This document shows, one piece after another, positions 13,278-26,543 of a stretch of DNA of 64,000 nt; within the stretch, counting starts at the first letter, position 1; every line of letters starts with the position of its first letter. The DNA is from Toxotes chatareus (lineage: Eukaryota; Chordata; Actinopteri; Toxotidae). The stretch spans positions 9,366,181 to 9,430,180 of the forward strand of contig CM028884.1 in NCBI GenBank assembly GCA_016801885.1, read 5' to 3'. The notes under the pieces were generated by a model. The model searched no databases. It was given only the letters and a program-made list of their open reading frames with translations, and was not told where the DNA came from. A program made the translations under genes and the position numbers.

Positions 13278-14394
13278 AGTCCCTATCTAAAATCAGCAGT
13301 CAGTGCTAATATTTTATTATTTATTCATCACCACAGTCTTTCCATGACCTTTACCAGCTGCCTAAACTAACCCATATCTTAACCAAACTTTTCTCTATTC
13401 ATTATTGGATGTATATGTTTGGAAATCAGAGTATAATCTGTACCACTGCAGTGGTTAGTTTGCCAGGTTGAATGAGCACCAAAAAAAAAAACAAAAAAAA
13501 AACAGGAAATAATTTAAGTCTAAAGCATAGCCAGTAATGTATATTCATTCTTCACTGATGGCCCAGACTCCCCAACCCTCAAGTTTATAAAAGAAAACAA
13601 ACATTTAGTCTACACTCATACAGTTTGGTTTGGAGTAATCTGGGATGTGGTCAAACTAGCCTTTATTTATATTGTGTTTACAGAGTGGACACTAAACCCA
13701 TCATTGAAAATTATAATGTCACTTGGCCTCTGAGACACCACATGCTGGTGGCGTGGTTACAGTCCTGTAATCAGTCACAGGTTCAAACCCTATAATAATC
13801 AATGCCAGCCAAATAATCCTTCATAAATAAAACAAGGTTTCACCACTTTCTGTCATGACAGGACGGACGGGGAAAAGGTGGTGAGCTCTGTTTGCCCCAG
13901 TGCTGTCAAGCACACAATCCACATTTTTCAGCCAAAATAGACAAAAGATTTATGTTTCCTTCAAATTAAAACAAGGCACATTTCATGCAGATATGTGACT
14001 TACACGTGTGTTATGTATGTTCTTTAACTTAAATACTGCAAAGTTTCTAATTGAATATAAAGTATGTATTAGTGGTGGAATATATATTATAGAAATAAGA
14101 TAATAAGATCATATAAATAAAACTGACTACAGTTGGCTATAATGAATCATATCAAAACGTATAAATGCATGTACAAGATACATGACTTACACACGGCTCC
14201 AGTATATCCAAACAAAATTATACTACAGAACATATTCCTAAGCAAGTTACTTGTTAAAATTAATAGCAAATTTCGAACAACTTAGGATGAAACATTCCAA
14301 CAAGCAACCACTGGGCCTCAGTACAGGTCACAAATCTCACACAACAGATAACAACAGATAACAATAACAACAAATAAATTCATTCATTTTCATA

Positions 14395-14490
14395 AATTCA
14401 TTCAATAATTTGCTCAAAGCTCCAGCAGGCCCTGTCCATGGTGCTGAGGGTCTCTGTGCGTGGACAACACACAATTCAAAACTTCAGAGG
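14395..14490. repeat. Dispersed repeat, copy B
   Basis: CAGCAGGCCCTGTCCATGGT to GGACAACACACAATTC is the partner of the copy near 9523-9575, in the same orientation. Its outer limits are not clear. It lies next to the unassigned open frame at 14768-15061. Confidence 0.4.
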
Positions 14491-14767
14491 CCATAACACA
14501 CACAGGCAGACAGGATAGCCAATAATAACCAGATCAACAACAGGTCTTTTGCACAGCAGGCATTTTGAGTTTCCACACAAAAACACAGGCGTACCAATAA
14601 CATTAAAGAAGTGTCCCAGTAAACATGGACAGTGTGACAGTGAGCCAACATGTACAGTATACCAGGACCTTCAAACCAATGCAGCTTAATGGAATACAGC
14701 AATTAATTTCATTATTTCCGGAGCGCTTTTTCTTATACTACGGTGACATGTAAGAAGGCTTATGTTC

Positions 14768-15061
14768 TCATACAGACACGGCGGCATTTTTTTTTCTACT
14801 CGAGGGAAGCCAGAGAGTGTACAAAGAGAGGAGGCTGTTACTTACAGGAAGAAGCCCATTGTCCACCATGGTGGCAAAGTGTCCAATGACCACGTCACCA
14901 TTTCCCGCTGGACCAGACTTGTAGTTTTTTCCTTCACTGATACTGCGACCAACTCGCTGGACTGTCCACAGGTTTTCCATCTCCGTCATCATTTTTTGCA
15001 GGTGCAGTTTCAGACTCCATATAGCTAACTTGCAGCTTCTTCTCGGCTTCGTACAGTCCAC
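14768..15061 (-). other. Unassigned open frame beside repeat copy B
   Basis: A minus-strand open frame of 97 codons contains TEMENLWTVQRVGRSISEG and VVIGHFATMVDNGLLP, followed by a donor-like CCT|GTAAGTAAC near 14850. A second frame in the same sequence reads YMESETAPAKNDDGDGKP. Neither is a family I recognise. It could be the N-terminal exon of an old transposase-derived gene, or chance. It is too short and ambiguous to call a gene. Confidence 0.15.
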
Positions 15062-15309
15062 ACCCTGTGTTGCTGCTAATTACTTAACTTTTACAAAAGC
15101 ATCATTATTAATATTATTATCAACACTGAAAAACTTGTTAACTTTTCTTTTACGTGATGCTGTTAAGTCTGTAACATGTAGCCACACTGTGCTGTTCCCT
15201 CAGGCGGAATACCGACTGCTTACAATGTGGCAGAAAGAAACTAATCAAGGGAAATAAGCTTCACCTGGCTCCGCGTGGCCGCGCGATGATTTTACGACAC
15301 TCAATTGTC

Positions 15310-15511
15310 ACTTTATTAGGCACACCTAGCTAAAAAAAAAATGCAGTGTAATACTGTCGGATTGCAATAAATCCTATCTTAATAAAGGTTTGTTTTTTTA
15401 TTGAAATTGTTTTAGAGATGTGTTGATTGAACTGCAGTGAATACGTGCATGTAAAGATTGGATGTAATTGGTGCTGTTGCATCAGTTTTAGCTAGATGTA
15501 CCTAATAAAGT
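15310..15511. mobile_element. Small Tc1-derived MITE
   Basis: The ends are inverted repeats of about 26 bases with two mismatches: ACTTTATTAGGCACACCTAG on the left, and the complement of ACTTTATTAGGTACATCTAG on the right. ACTTTATTAGG(T/C)AC is the common terminus of fish Tc1 elements. The roughly 150-base interior encodes nothing. The flanking TA duplication is not clear. Confidence 0.75.
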
Positions 15512-15565
15512 ATACACACACACACGAGACTTTTGGTACCCATTGTATATATGTATATATACACA

Positions 15566-15570
<5 letters not shown>

Positions 15571-15634
<64 letters not shown>
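15571..15634. repeat. (TG)32 microsatellite
   Basis: A 64-base perfect TG run follows an alternating TATATA stretch, just downstream of the small Tc1-derived MITE. The mixed purine-pyrimidine alternation could adopt Z-DNA. Confidence 0.97.
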
Positions 15635-15635
<1 letters not shown>

Positions 15636-15918
15636 CTAAATCTGCCCTAGAAACCAGTCTAATACACACCCTGACATCATCAATCAGGTTAAAGGCCTGT
15701 ATTCATAAAAAAGAATGGGAGACGGGTTAGATGATTAAGCCTAACATAAACAATACAATGTTGAACAAAACGAGTGCAATTCAGTATTAAAATAGGGGTG
15801 TACAATGTATAATACTTTATCAAGTCAGTTTGTAATGCCGGACTGATAAAGTAAATTTGTCTTTATGTAATACAGAGACTGATGTTGCAATTACCATTTT
15901 GTTTGCTTTGTTTGGCAG

Positions 15919-16144
15919 GAGCAAGACCTAGCCCGAGCAGGTCATCAAGTGACACAGACTGAAACCACCAATAGCTGATCTTCGACGAACCACAGAGACT
16001 GGCAAAGCTGCTTTGGAGACAATGTATTACCACAGCCAACCTTTCAGTCACCAGAGCAGCCAGACTGCAAATCCAGATCTTCAGCGCTGGAGACAAAGTG
16101 GAAGGGCCCCTGGGGCCACGTCAAGCTAATGATTGCAGCCAAAG
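15919..16144 (+). other. Exon-like noncoding block
   Basis: A 226-base block is flanked by a good acceptor (T-rich tract ending TTTGGCAG) and a donor CAAAG|GTAATT. It is richer in G+C than its surroundings. All three plus-strand frames contain stops, so it is not an internal coding exon. It lies 2.8 kb before the slc12a4 start codon and could be an upstream untranslated exon of that gene or part of an unrelated RNA. Confidence 0.3.
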
Positions 16145-16149
16145 GTAAT

Positions 16150-18905
16150 TGGATCGACTTAAGTCCCCTCAGGCACAGTATTAGAAAATCCTAATAAATG
16201 TCACTGGTAGAAAGACAAGCGGTGCTTAGCTTTCACAATCAATTAGATTTAGCCATGCAGCTAAGTACCATTCATTCAAAATGCAGAGAAATCCCCCTTT
16301 TCAGACAATAGTCTTTAAAGTTCTTCTTTTCTCATGAAATTTTAGAAGGTTGGCAGGATGACTGTGGGAAAAGATTGTTGTGAAAAGAGTCTGAGAAATG
16401 CACTAAAAGGATATTATTGTACAGAAGTTTTTCATAATCTTTCACAATGACCTACCTGATCAGCATACCAGTTAGAAAATATGAGATTTGTGATGTGTTT
16501 CAGATCTGTCTCTACCAACAGAGAATAAGTTAAAAATTGTAAGCAGAGGACATTTACCACGCCTTTCAATACGTTACAGTTTGATTTGAGACTGGTTCAC
16601 CTTTAGCAATGTAAACAAAAGGCTAGTTCCAACACCACAATTCAGAACACATGATTGGTGCCTGCAATCCTAATTGATTATTTTTTTTAATGTAATGACA
16701 CACACCAGAATATGATTGAAATCACAATATTAATATTTTCTGACACTGAAAATAGTTTGTTTACATTACTGAATTTCCTGAGCGCAGGACTTGAGCAAGC
16801 TTGCATTTGTTTTGAAATATCAGTTAATCAGGTGGATAATATAAAATGTTTGTTTTCCAGTTCAGCTCGTCATGTCTGTTTGTGAATATTGTCTAATTCA
16901 TACAATGTCTTTAAGAGAAAGTGATAAGAGCTGTTTAGGACTATGTGCTCTTTCTGTCATCTGTTGTAACATTGACTATTACTAACTGCGAAATGAAATG
17001 CTGGAATACACAGCATACTCTCTTATATTCATTTCATGTCAAAAGTCTGACACCTAGAGGATGTTAGTTTACATTTTCATCTAGAAGCTGAAAAGACAAA
17101 ATGCCTTTGCAGAGTGTTTGAGGTACTCAAAGACTGCCATCTAGTGGGTGATAAACATAAGCGCAAGTCAGAGGAGCATGAACTGCAACTGGTAGCGCCT
17201 ACATGAAAACACAATATTAAGGCAGGAAGGAAGGTCAAAAGATGGAGAGAGAGCCATAACAAGATCATTTTGCTTAAGAGCCAATCGGAGAAAGAGGGAG
17301 CCAGTATCAGCCAAATGGCTGTTTTGTTTTTTGTTTTTTGATAATACTGTATGTAGATTCAGAAATGTTTGGGCAGGGATCAGTGTGAGTAGCCTGTATC
17401 ATAATACTTTCTCACCTCACAGTATCTTTATCCTCAAGTTTCTTCCCGTGCTGTTAACAAAGCTGACCCATGTGGGCCTCATGTTTCCTGGGACCTGCCC
17501 CTCCTACTTACATGTCTTTCCACAAGACTGAGTAATTGTGGTGGAAGAAAAGAGTGTGTCAGACCCTGTCTGCCTGCTGCTCACTGACCCTCACTTGTAC
17601 ACAGCGCTGCATGGGTTAGTCAATCTAGGAAATAACCTTATATGGCTGATGGCATCTCATGTGTATTTCTTTGCCCAACCAGTAAGTCAGACAAGAATAG
17701 AAATGACTTCTGTTACGTCAAAGCCATAGTCTGTCTGAAGACTGGAGAGAGAAGAAGAAAAGGACAAGAAGACTGGAAGCTTGACTATGGCTGGGAGCTT
17801 GTATGCAATTAAATGGTGTGTGTATCCTAGAGTGCAGAAACTCTTATGTGTGTGTGTATAGGTACTGCACATGTGATTGTCCTGCCAGCGACCTCAGCCA
17901 GCTGAGTGAATTACGCTTTAGCTCTCTTTTTAGATTATTTTCCAGTGTCTTTCTCTTCAAATGAAAGGTGGTTGTTTCTAAAACAGCTTACAAAGCCTCT
18001 GCAATCCAAACGGAGTAGTGGCAAGATCTAAAACCGCCTTAAACAGGTCCTCTAATAACAGCCTTACTAGAGAGTCTTTGATCTTTGATCTTGCTTTTAT
18101 GGTTTGAGAGTCGCTACCATTCTTGGAAAGAGGAGGGTAAACTTTACCCTCTGTCAGTGATGTTACTATAATTCACTGCTTAGCTTCAACAGTTGTCGTC
18201 TGCCTCAGTTCATAATATACTTAACTTTCATGTATTCTCATTTAATGAATGATACATTTTGCTGAAAAAAAAACTTAATGGCTGACCATTAGGTCAAAGA
18301 TTGAAAAGACCTACAACAGTTTGGCTGTGTGAGAACTTGGAATGGGGGCTGGACTCATTTACCAGTTCTTTTCTGTTTTTCTTTTCCCCCTTCCCTCTCT
18401 TTTCCTCTCTGTGCTTCCTCTTCTCCAGTGTAGTTTGATTATTTTCCAAACTGCCACGTTGCTGTCTGTGTGTTTTGGGAAAGGCCCACATACACAGAGG
18501 ACTGTCTGTCTGAACCTTGAACACATGAGGTTCACTCTGTTAGCTGTCAGTGAGGCACAGACAGCAGAAAGGGGTCACCCTGCACTCTCTCACCCTCTCA
18601 CTCTGTGTGACTCAGGGATGACAACGCTAACTCTTCAATCAGAGCTGTGCCCCACAGGTCACTCCTTCTCCTTGGGTGTGTGTGTGTTGGAGTATCTTTC
18701 CAAATGCCTCCCTACCCCTTCTGTTCACACAAAAAGCCCAGGAGGGGCTGGCCTGTGGGTGGGGAATATGATAATACCCTTCAGAGGAAGTGAGCGCAGT
18801 GTAGTGGAATGTAGTTGCCATTAGTGGGAGTTGAGCTTAAGCTAGCTAACAACTAGCCTGCAATGTTGAGTCCGGGTTGGAGACGCAGAAGAGAGTGATG
18901 AAAAC
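16150..18905 (+). promoter_or_regulatory. slc12a4 upstream region
   Basis: The 2.7 kb before the slc12a4 start codon has no coding chain. A 160-codon plus-strand frame at 18342-18824 is low-complexity and not family-like. The last 80 bases before the ATG are moderately G-rich (GTTGAGTCCGGGTTGGAGAC) with no TATA box, consistent with a 5' untranslated region and promoter. The start site of transcription is not identifiable. Confidence 0.4.
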
Positions 18906-21900
18906 ATGCCTCACTTCACAGTGGTACCGGTGAAGGACCGAGCTCAGTCCAGCTATGACAGTCTAGAGGGGGTTAACTGGGTGGATTACAGGGACACTGG
19001 ACAGGACTACCATGATCATCAAGATACTGTCAGCTCTGATGGTAAGTCGCACAACTTTTGCTCAGGTCTCAGATCTCTTAGCTGGGACACAAAGTGACTT
19101 ATTTGGAAGTTTTGAAGCTAAAAAAATATGTCCAAAAAGTGATACTTCAAGAGTTGGACCTAACACAGTATGGCAAGGCTTTGTTTTGTCCTCAGAGCCT
19201 TCTAAACAGCTGGTTGTATGGTTACCATGGCAATTCTCTGGGGCCAGAAAGCAGTTTTCCTATCACGGACAGGTCTGGTTTTGACAGCTCACTTTTGGTA
19301 AAGTTGTTGAAGCCCTTCTTTTTTTATCATTTTGGAGGTGTTTTTTTTCTGACTGTGGAAGCCTCTTAATAATAAACTGGGGGGATAGACAAGTAACAAA
19401 GGGAAAACAACGAAAGGGGTGAGAACCGTGGGGGAAAGACGCAACGGGGGTGGGGTTGTGTGAGGGGGGGGTACCATTGCAACAAGAAAAGGCCTCAAGT
19501 GCTTTCTCGCACAAAAGATGGAGCTCTCTTTGTGCCAGGGGAGGATTTCCTTTCACAGAGATTGGCTGCTCAACAACACAGGCGCATATTTCTCCCTCCT
19601 CACTTCTCTGCTTCTGCTTGTCTCTCTCTTGTTTCTCCACTGTATCAATGGATAAAGAGAGGGGGACCAGGCCCCAACAGGAGGAGGACAGAGGGAATAC
19701 AAGGAGAGGAGCGAGGAGTTTGTAGCTGCTGGGTAGGATTATGTGAAAGCAGAGCAACTTTGTGTGGGCTGAGAAAGAGAGCCAACGGGAACGAAGTTTT
19801 TAAATAAAAGACATGCAGAGGCGTGGCCTTCAAATGAAGCACCCACACTTAACCAAGCGCCCAGAACGCTGGGCTGGGCACAATCCTACACACTGACTGG
19901 ACATCCATTTATATTACAGTCTCTCTAGTAGTGAATGCCATGTTGACTGTTAGCTCCCTACTACTGAATACCATCAGAAAGGATCTGAGCTCAAGGCCAA
20001 AGATGTATCTAAGTAGTTTCTGAGTTAACAGTCACTGTTTGTCTGAGCACAGAAGGGATGCATGTGTATTTATGTGCGTTTGTGTATAAATGTGTGAGTG
20101 CATATATGAGTGCATGAAATTGAAGGCAAACAGTTGGTGTCCAGATAAGATGATCTGTGCTTCACTGAGCCTCTGGACTAAAGTGAACTGATATTTAAAG
20201 CACGACAAGAAGGAATCTCAGCACATGTTGACTTAGCTGTTGGCTTGTAAATTTTTGGAATGCATGGATGTCACCCTTTAGGGCTGAATGGTATTCTCAA
20301 CATCAGAAATGTTAAAACACTTAAGATAAGAAGTAGAAGAAGTGTCTAAAAGTAGTGGCTCAGTTGTGGTCAAATCAAAACTCTGTACAATGCTTCTTAG
20401 AAAGGTTTTGATGACAGAGAGGAAAAACAGATGTCCTGAAATAACCCTGCGGGTTTTCTGGGTGCGTGTCGCAAATGCCTGTTGTTGTGTCTCCTGTCTT
20501 CCTGCTGTCACAGTTCTCTCGAACCCACCTGAGGAGCGCTTCCTGAAGCCCGAGAGCAACAACAAGCATTACACTTAGTGGACAGCTGCACGCATGACTA
20601 AATGTTGGACAGGGTGAGAAGAGGGGAAAGAAGGAAGTAAGTCTGTGATGAATGATGAGATGGAGCAAAGGGCACACAGTGTGATTCTGTTCCGTTTCAG
20701 AGACAGATGGAAACTGAGCTGTGATACAGTCAATGTAGCTGACTTGCATTTGCAAGTAATTTTAGGCATGAACACATTTAATATTGCTCCAACTTTAGTT
20801 TTGTATGACATCAGGCAGGAAAATGTTGGGTGGGAGAATAGTCACTGTGGTAAAACAGTCCAAAAGTGGGTGCATGTACTGGATGATTTCATCATGGGAG
20901 TGGTGGGCTTGTGGGTATGGTACATACTGAGTGTCTCAGCTACAGTATGACGTCTGCAGCATGGAGGAAGTGACACAGTGCAGAGTTTGTTTCAAGGCTG
21001 TGAACTCAGCTCTGTTCAGCACAGCACAGGACAGGACCAGTCTTAACACTGTGGTCATTGTGAGCATGCTGAACTCCTGAGCAAGAGCAGCTACCCTGAA
21101 ATAGCCTTCACATTTCATTTCATTCTATCTGGCTGTAATGCCACAGTTAATTTAAGCATAGATTGGCAATTTAAGTGGTCCTTTGACAAGTACTATTCTT
21201 TAGAATTTGTTACATTCAAAATATGGTACCCATCATCCTGGTGGTTGTCATTGTAAAGGTTGTAGATCCTTTAATACAGCCCATCACACCTTTCAAAAAC
21301 CTTGGGGATTCAGGTGTTATTCCTGATACTTGTAAACCCAATAATGTGACAGATAAGTTTAATGAAACAAATTGATTCCATCAACAATGGAAAATTGTTC
21401 TTAAAATATTATTTTATTTATTCCTTCTGTGTATGTTTAAATCTGCATTTATTTTGTAGGCACTTGAGGGCAGTGGAATAATCTGTAAACACTATATTGT
21501 CTTCTTAATATGGTCGTCACAGGGACTTTGTCAGCAAACAGTTTTCTGTTTACACATCCAGCAGACAAGGAGCAACATTAGCAATCATTTGGTCTCCACC
21601 ACCTGTGGAGAACAACATCTGGATCTTTAGAGAACAACATCTGGGTCTTTAGCTGTTAAATGCTACACTGTGATCATGAGCTAGTAGCTAACTTTGAGTA
21701 CTGTACAGTGGGTTTATCAGACTTGAAAACATCTGCTTGCTGTGCCTGGAAACAAAATCAAAAAGAAAGATGAGGCTGAACTAAAATAAATATGGGTCAA
21801 ACAACCAAAACTATGAGCAGGAAGACGCTAAAACTTTTCTAGACACATTTTTATTGTTGTGGGAAAAACACAGCAACAATGGAATGCAAATTCAAATTTG

Positions 21901-24900
21901 TCTTTTGCTTGGATTGACCTCAAACTGAACAGGTTCTGAGGACCTTGTATAAGTAATGAGTGGGTGATTTGTAGAATGTGGCTGTGTGCTCCTTCTCTAA
22001 ATCAGGAGAACAGGGTGATCATTCCTGTCTGGCATGCCACACAGATAACCCCTGAGAGATAAACACTCTATGGTGGAGCAGAAATTTGGAGTTGATGACA
22101 GAGCTGGGACAAACTCTAATAGCTACAGACATAAACACACACTTACGCACAACCCTTTACCGATACAAATTTACAGCAAGTCATTGTAATACTCATTGTA
22201 ACACTCCAGACAATAAAGAGGATCATGCTTTAATTAAATGATTTGTTGCACATTTTCTGTGAGACAGATGACTTGCCATTGAATCATCTGCCATCTTTAT
22301 GCCAGTAGATCATTCGCATCAAAGTGACAACAAGTCAACCAGAGCATGTCAGACGTAGTTTTTTCCAAAGGGTTCCTCCAGGTGTTCCTGACGATCTCCC
22401 AGCAATTGAGTATATTCAGTGTGTCCTAGGTCTAGTGGGATCTTGTTCACTGCCACACCTTCGACACTAAACAGAGGTCAGTACAAAACAAATACAATGT
22501 TACATAGAGAAAACAAAAAAGGTTTAGTGTCCATGCATAAAGGATTATTGCTGTGCTTTTCCTGGGCATATGGTGAATATGTGATCAGGTGAAACTGAAA
22601 TTTTCAGTACTTGGCTATTTTCAGAAACTTCAGAAACATGAGAAACATTAGGACAAAACTGTTTACGAGCATGCTGCAGAAAATACTGCTATCAGGACTG
22701 CTGGCAAACTCCAGCATTGTAAATTTAGCAGGCTTGTGTGTATTTCCCAAATCGACAGCCAGACACAAGGTTTGTGAGCAGTAAGGATCAGGGAATCATA
22801 ACAAGAGAAGTAACTGCAAGCAAAGTAGGAACAGGATGCTACTTAAGGTTTTTGTTGTATAGGAGCTTCTTGTTCACATTCCCTTTATTCATTTTCTAGG
22901 GATGTGCTGTCAGTCAGATTACAATAAAACACTTTAGGGACTATAAATTCACTGCTTTTCCAATCTGCTCCGTGAACATGACCCTTTTAGAAAAAGTTCC
23001 AGCTGGTGCCAGTTTTAGAAAACACTGTAGTTTTTGATAACATACTGAATTTACTGAGGAATACGCATTTAGTGTCTTGGTGTTTGCCTCCATAGCAGAG
23101 TGCTTTTCATGGTAACATACCAACCCAATCTCACGGCAGCTGTACATAGACTTGGCACTAAGTGATCATCTGTACCATACGATGAATGATGTACAGATGA
23201 AGACGGTACTGTCTATGATCTGGACATTTAACATTCATACAAAGCAAGAATTCACATGTTTTGCTTCTCGGTGCAGAAAACATACAGCTTTAAATTTCAT
23301 TAAGTACATGAAACCATTTTTGCAAAGACACTGCAGATAAACAATCCTACTGCACAAGACCTCACTTTGGGTTTGTTTAGTCATTAGTTTTACACCCTTT
23401 GACATCTCCATTTAGTTAATATATGTCTTTTTGAAAGTCTGTTGTATGATGCACCTCTTCCCACCCACCTTCACCCCCTGAGGTAATCAGACTGAGCTGC
23501 CGTCCTTTTCTCATCATTAGCACACATCAAAGCTAATATGTTCTGCTGTACGGCTCAGCAGGTTAGCATTCCTCTGCTCTGTTCAGATGCTACTCTGCAT
23601 GAAGCATAGCCATTACAGCTAACACTGGCCTAATGCTGTAACAGAATTAAACTGTTGTTTTGCCACAGGCTAGGGAGGAGAGAAAAGTAAAGTGAAACAA
23701 ACAACTGCATAAAATCCTTGTCACAAAAAGTCAGATAATTTAAGTCTTTTAAGCAACATGCTTGTTGGCTTGTCATGACCAAGCAGTTGTTAGCAACATT
23801 TTACCACTGCTGTGAAGGCCTATAAAATCTTATGGATACTAATGCAACTGTCTAGGAGCAATAGCAGATCATGCATATGAACAGCACATGTAAATATTTA
23901 CATTTGACTACATACTAAGTGTAGCAACATTCCTTTAATGCTTGAGCAAAATACTCAAAGTTGCTTTCTAGATTTTAAAATGGATTGCAAGCTGACATTC
24001 AGTGCTCTGGAATTATTTTAGGTCACACATTTGTGTGTCTTCCTGGACAGGAGGGACCAATTTGTTACACTGCACACAGCACAGCTTAGTTTTGACATGT
24101 ACTAAGCCAAAGGTTGTTGCAGCCTGCCTCCACAGTGCTGAATCATGTAATGTAAACACTGCAAATACATCTGGCTGTGGTTCTGGTTGTGAATAATGAT
24201 AATGTGGGTTCAGTTCATGTTGGTAAAGCTGGACTAGTTTCCACAAAGCAAAACTCCAAATAACAAGTCATGTTAAAGTTTTTCAGTCTTACCATTAGTT
24301 GCTCCTCCACTATTTTTGCTTGTGCGCCTTGTTGAAAAAAAGCAAAGCCGATAGGGTGTAGACAGCTGTAAGACGTCAGAGTGGCCCAGACAATGGGAAG
24401 CTAGAAAGGAGCTTTACAGGCCCCCAGATTCATATTCTGACCTGAATACAGCGAACAATGGTGGTGGCAAGTTTACCTTTTACCTATCTGAGCTGCTGCC
24501 ATGCATCAGTTGTGTCATGTTTGCCCAACCCACAGACACAATCACTCTAGCTATGCTTTTAAGGCAAGCAGTGTATAAAAGCTGGAAAGAAGGAAAGAAA
24601 GAAAAAAAGAAAAAGAAAGACACAAACACACCCATACATACAAACAAACACATTCACACACAGATACACACAGCACCTCCAAACACCGGTAATCACTAGA
24701 ACATTCCTGCCGACTAACAGCACAAAGCAGAGTGGGCTAAGCTGTACGACTTTTCTGCCTTGGTGTTAAGTTTTAAATGTTCATTAAAGAGGAAGTTTAG
24801 CAAAGAGGCTTTTAGAAACCCTAAGCAGCTAATGGACAGCGATATTGTTTGCCATGTCTAATCGGCTTTAAAAAAGTGCAGACACAGAACTATGAAGTTT

Positions 24901-26456
24901 GTTTCTTTTCTTGAACATTAGCGGTTTTGAAAACATTTAATAGATCATTGGGGAAAACTCCTGAATGTTCCAAATATCTCAGCTAATTCCACTGCAATGT
25001 AGATGAAATAAAGTGATGATCTGTATGATGTCTTGAAGACATCTTGCTTTAAGTTGTTGGTTGAATCTTTGACAAGCCACAAATCATATTGATTTTGTCT
25101 TTGTATGTTTGCCCTGATTAGAAATTAGAAATTTGTTTGTAGAAATTTGCACTTTGAAAAGGCTTGACAACCCAGCATCTTGTCTGGGAATTGATTTAGT
25201 TGTAAATACACAACAAATTGTACCCTGACACCCCTGACGCAGAGACAATCTGTCAAAGCATTTGCTTTGGACTTTTGTTATAATTTGAGTTTGACTGGGG
25301 GCTACAATTTAAAGTTTTCAGCCAAACCTATGATTAGAGTTACTGCTTTGAACTGTTATTAACAGTGAAACAATTAGTTCAAAATTGCAGAATCCTAAAT
25401 GCTTGTTCCCAGATACTGGTGTAGGTAAAGTCTGTTTAAAGTAAAAGTCGTGTACACTTCTGCTTAAGTTCTCTCTGTAGAGACACCCTTCTGTCTGACA
25501 TCAGAGACAATCTGTGATCTTCTGGTGTAGTTGTGAGCTGTCTCTGTGCCGGCACAGGTGACATGTCGGTACATGTCGCTGTAAAGCCTCTATGCTGTTC
25601 TTTGCTCACAGCACGACTCTTGTGTTCCTTCGTAACAGGCCAGTTAATCTTTAATCTTTTTAATTAGACATTTAATGTGAAGTTATTAACAAGAGACCCC
25701 CCACTGTCTCCTCGGTCCATTCTTAAATGAGTTTTATTAATTTGGAAGCTAAGTTGGAAGCTGAACTATTTTAGGTTTTAAGCACTAAGTTTGTTGTGCA
25801 GAGTGCAATGTTTGGGGCAGCACTGATTGAGTAATAGTTCCCATCAGCCGCCAGTTGAGAATTTCTTACTCAAAGGCAAAATCCATATGATTTTTTTTTT
25901 TTAAAAGCTCTTTTTTCCATGTGAATCAGTGTCTCTCTCTGCTCTGCAGTAGCCTCCCTTTATTGTTGTTTCAAACACAGATGTTGTGATTTTATCCCAT
26001 TCCAGTGATGGTAAGATGACACTAGAGGACAGTGTTGACATTGTTTTTACTCTAATCTCTTCCCAGCATCACTACACTCCAGCTGTGTATTTGTCAGGGT
26101 TTGGGAAGACAAATAATCAGGAATTTGGCATCCATGCTTCCACCGATGACAGATCATTTTTATGGGTAAAAAGAAAGGTTAAGGATGTAAAGAAGCCTTT
26201 TTCATTGTTGCACTTTAATTCTGAGCTTGTTGCAGCCTTTAGACATTTTGAAGCAGTGTTTATTTCAGTTAATGAAAAAGGAAATATCATTTTAAGTCTC
26301 CCAACATCATATACAAGTTAATATTACTCTTAGTGCTGCATTTGTGGAAGATCATTTCTAAATGATGACCCATCTAGACTGAATATCAGCACAGTATAGG
26401 CATACAGATACTGTAATACTGAACATACTGTCAATCCCATGAGCAGACATTGCCTT

Positions 26457-26543
<87 letters not shown>

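Noticed and set aside
18342..18824. 160-codon plus-strand open frame before slc12a4
   Set aside because: Begins in a T/C-rich tract giving Phe/Leu runs; no domain, and a minus-strand frame overlaps it. Probably promoter-proximal sequence.
19263..19757. 164-codon minus-strand open frame in slc12a4 intron 1
   Set aside because: Low-complexity Ser/Pro/Leu sequence with overlapping open frames on both strands, as expected from stop-poor GC-rich DNA; no family motif and no splice context.
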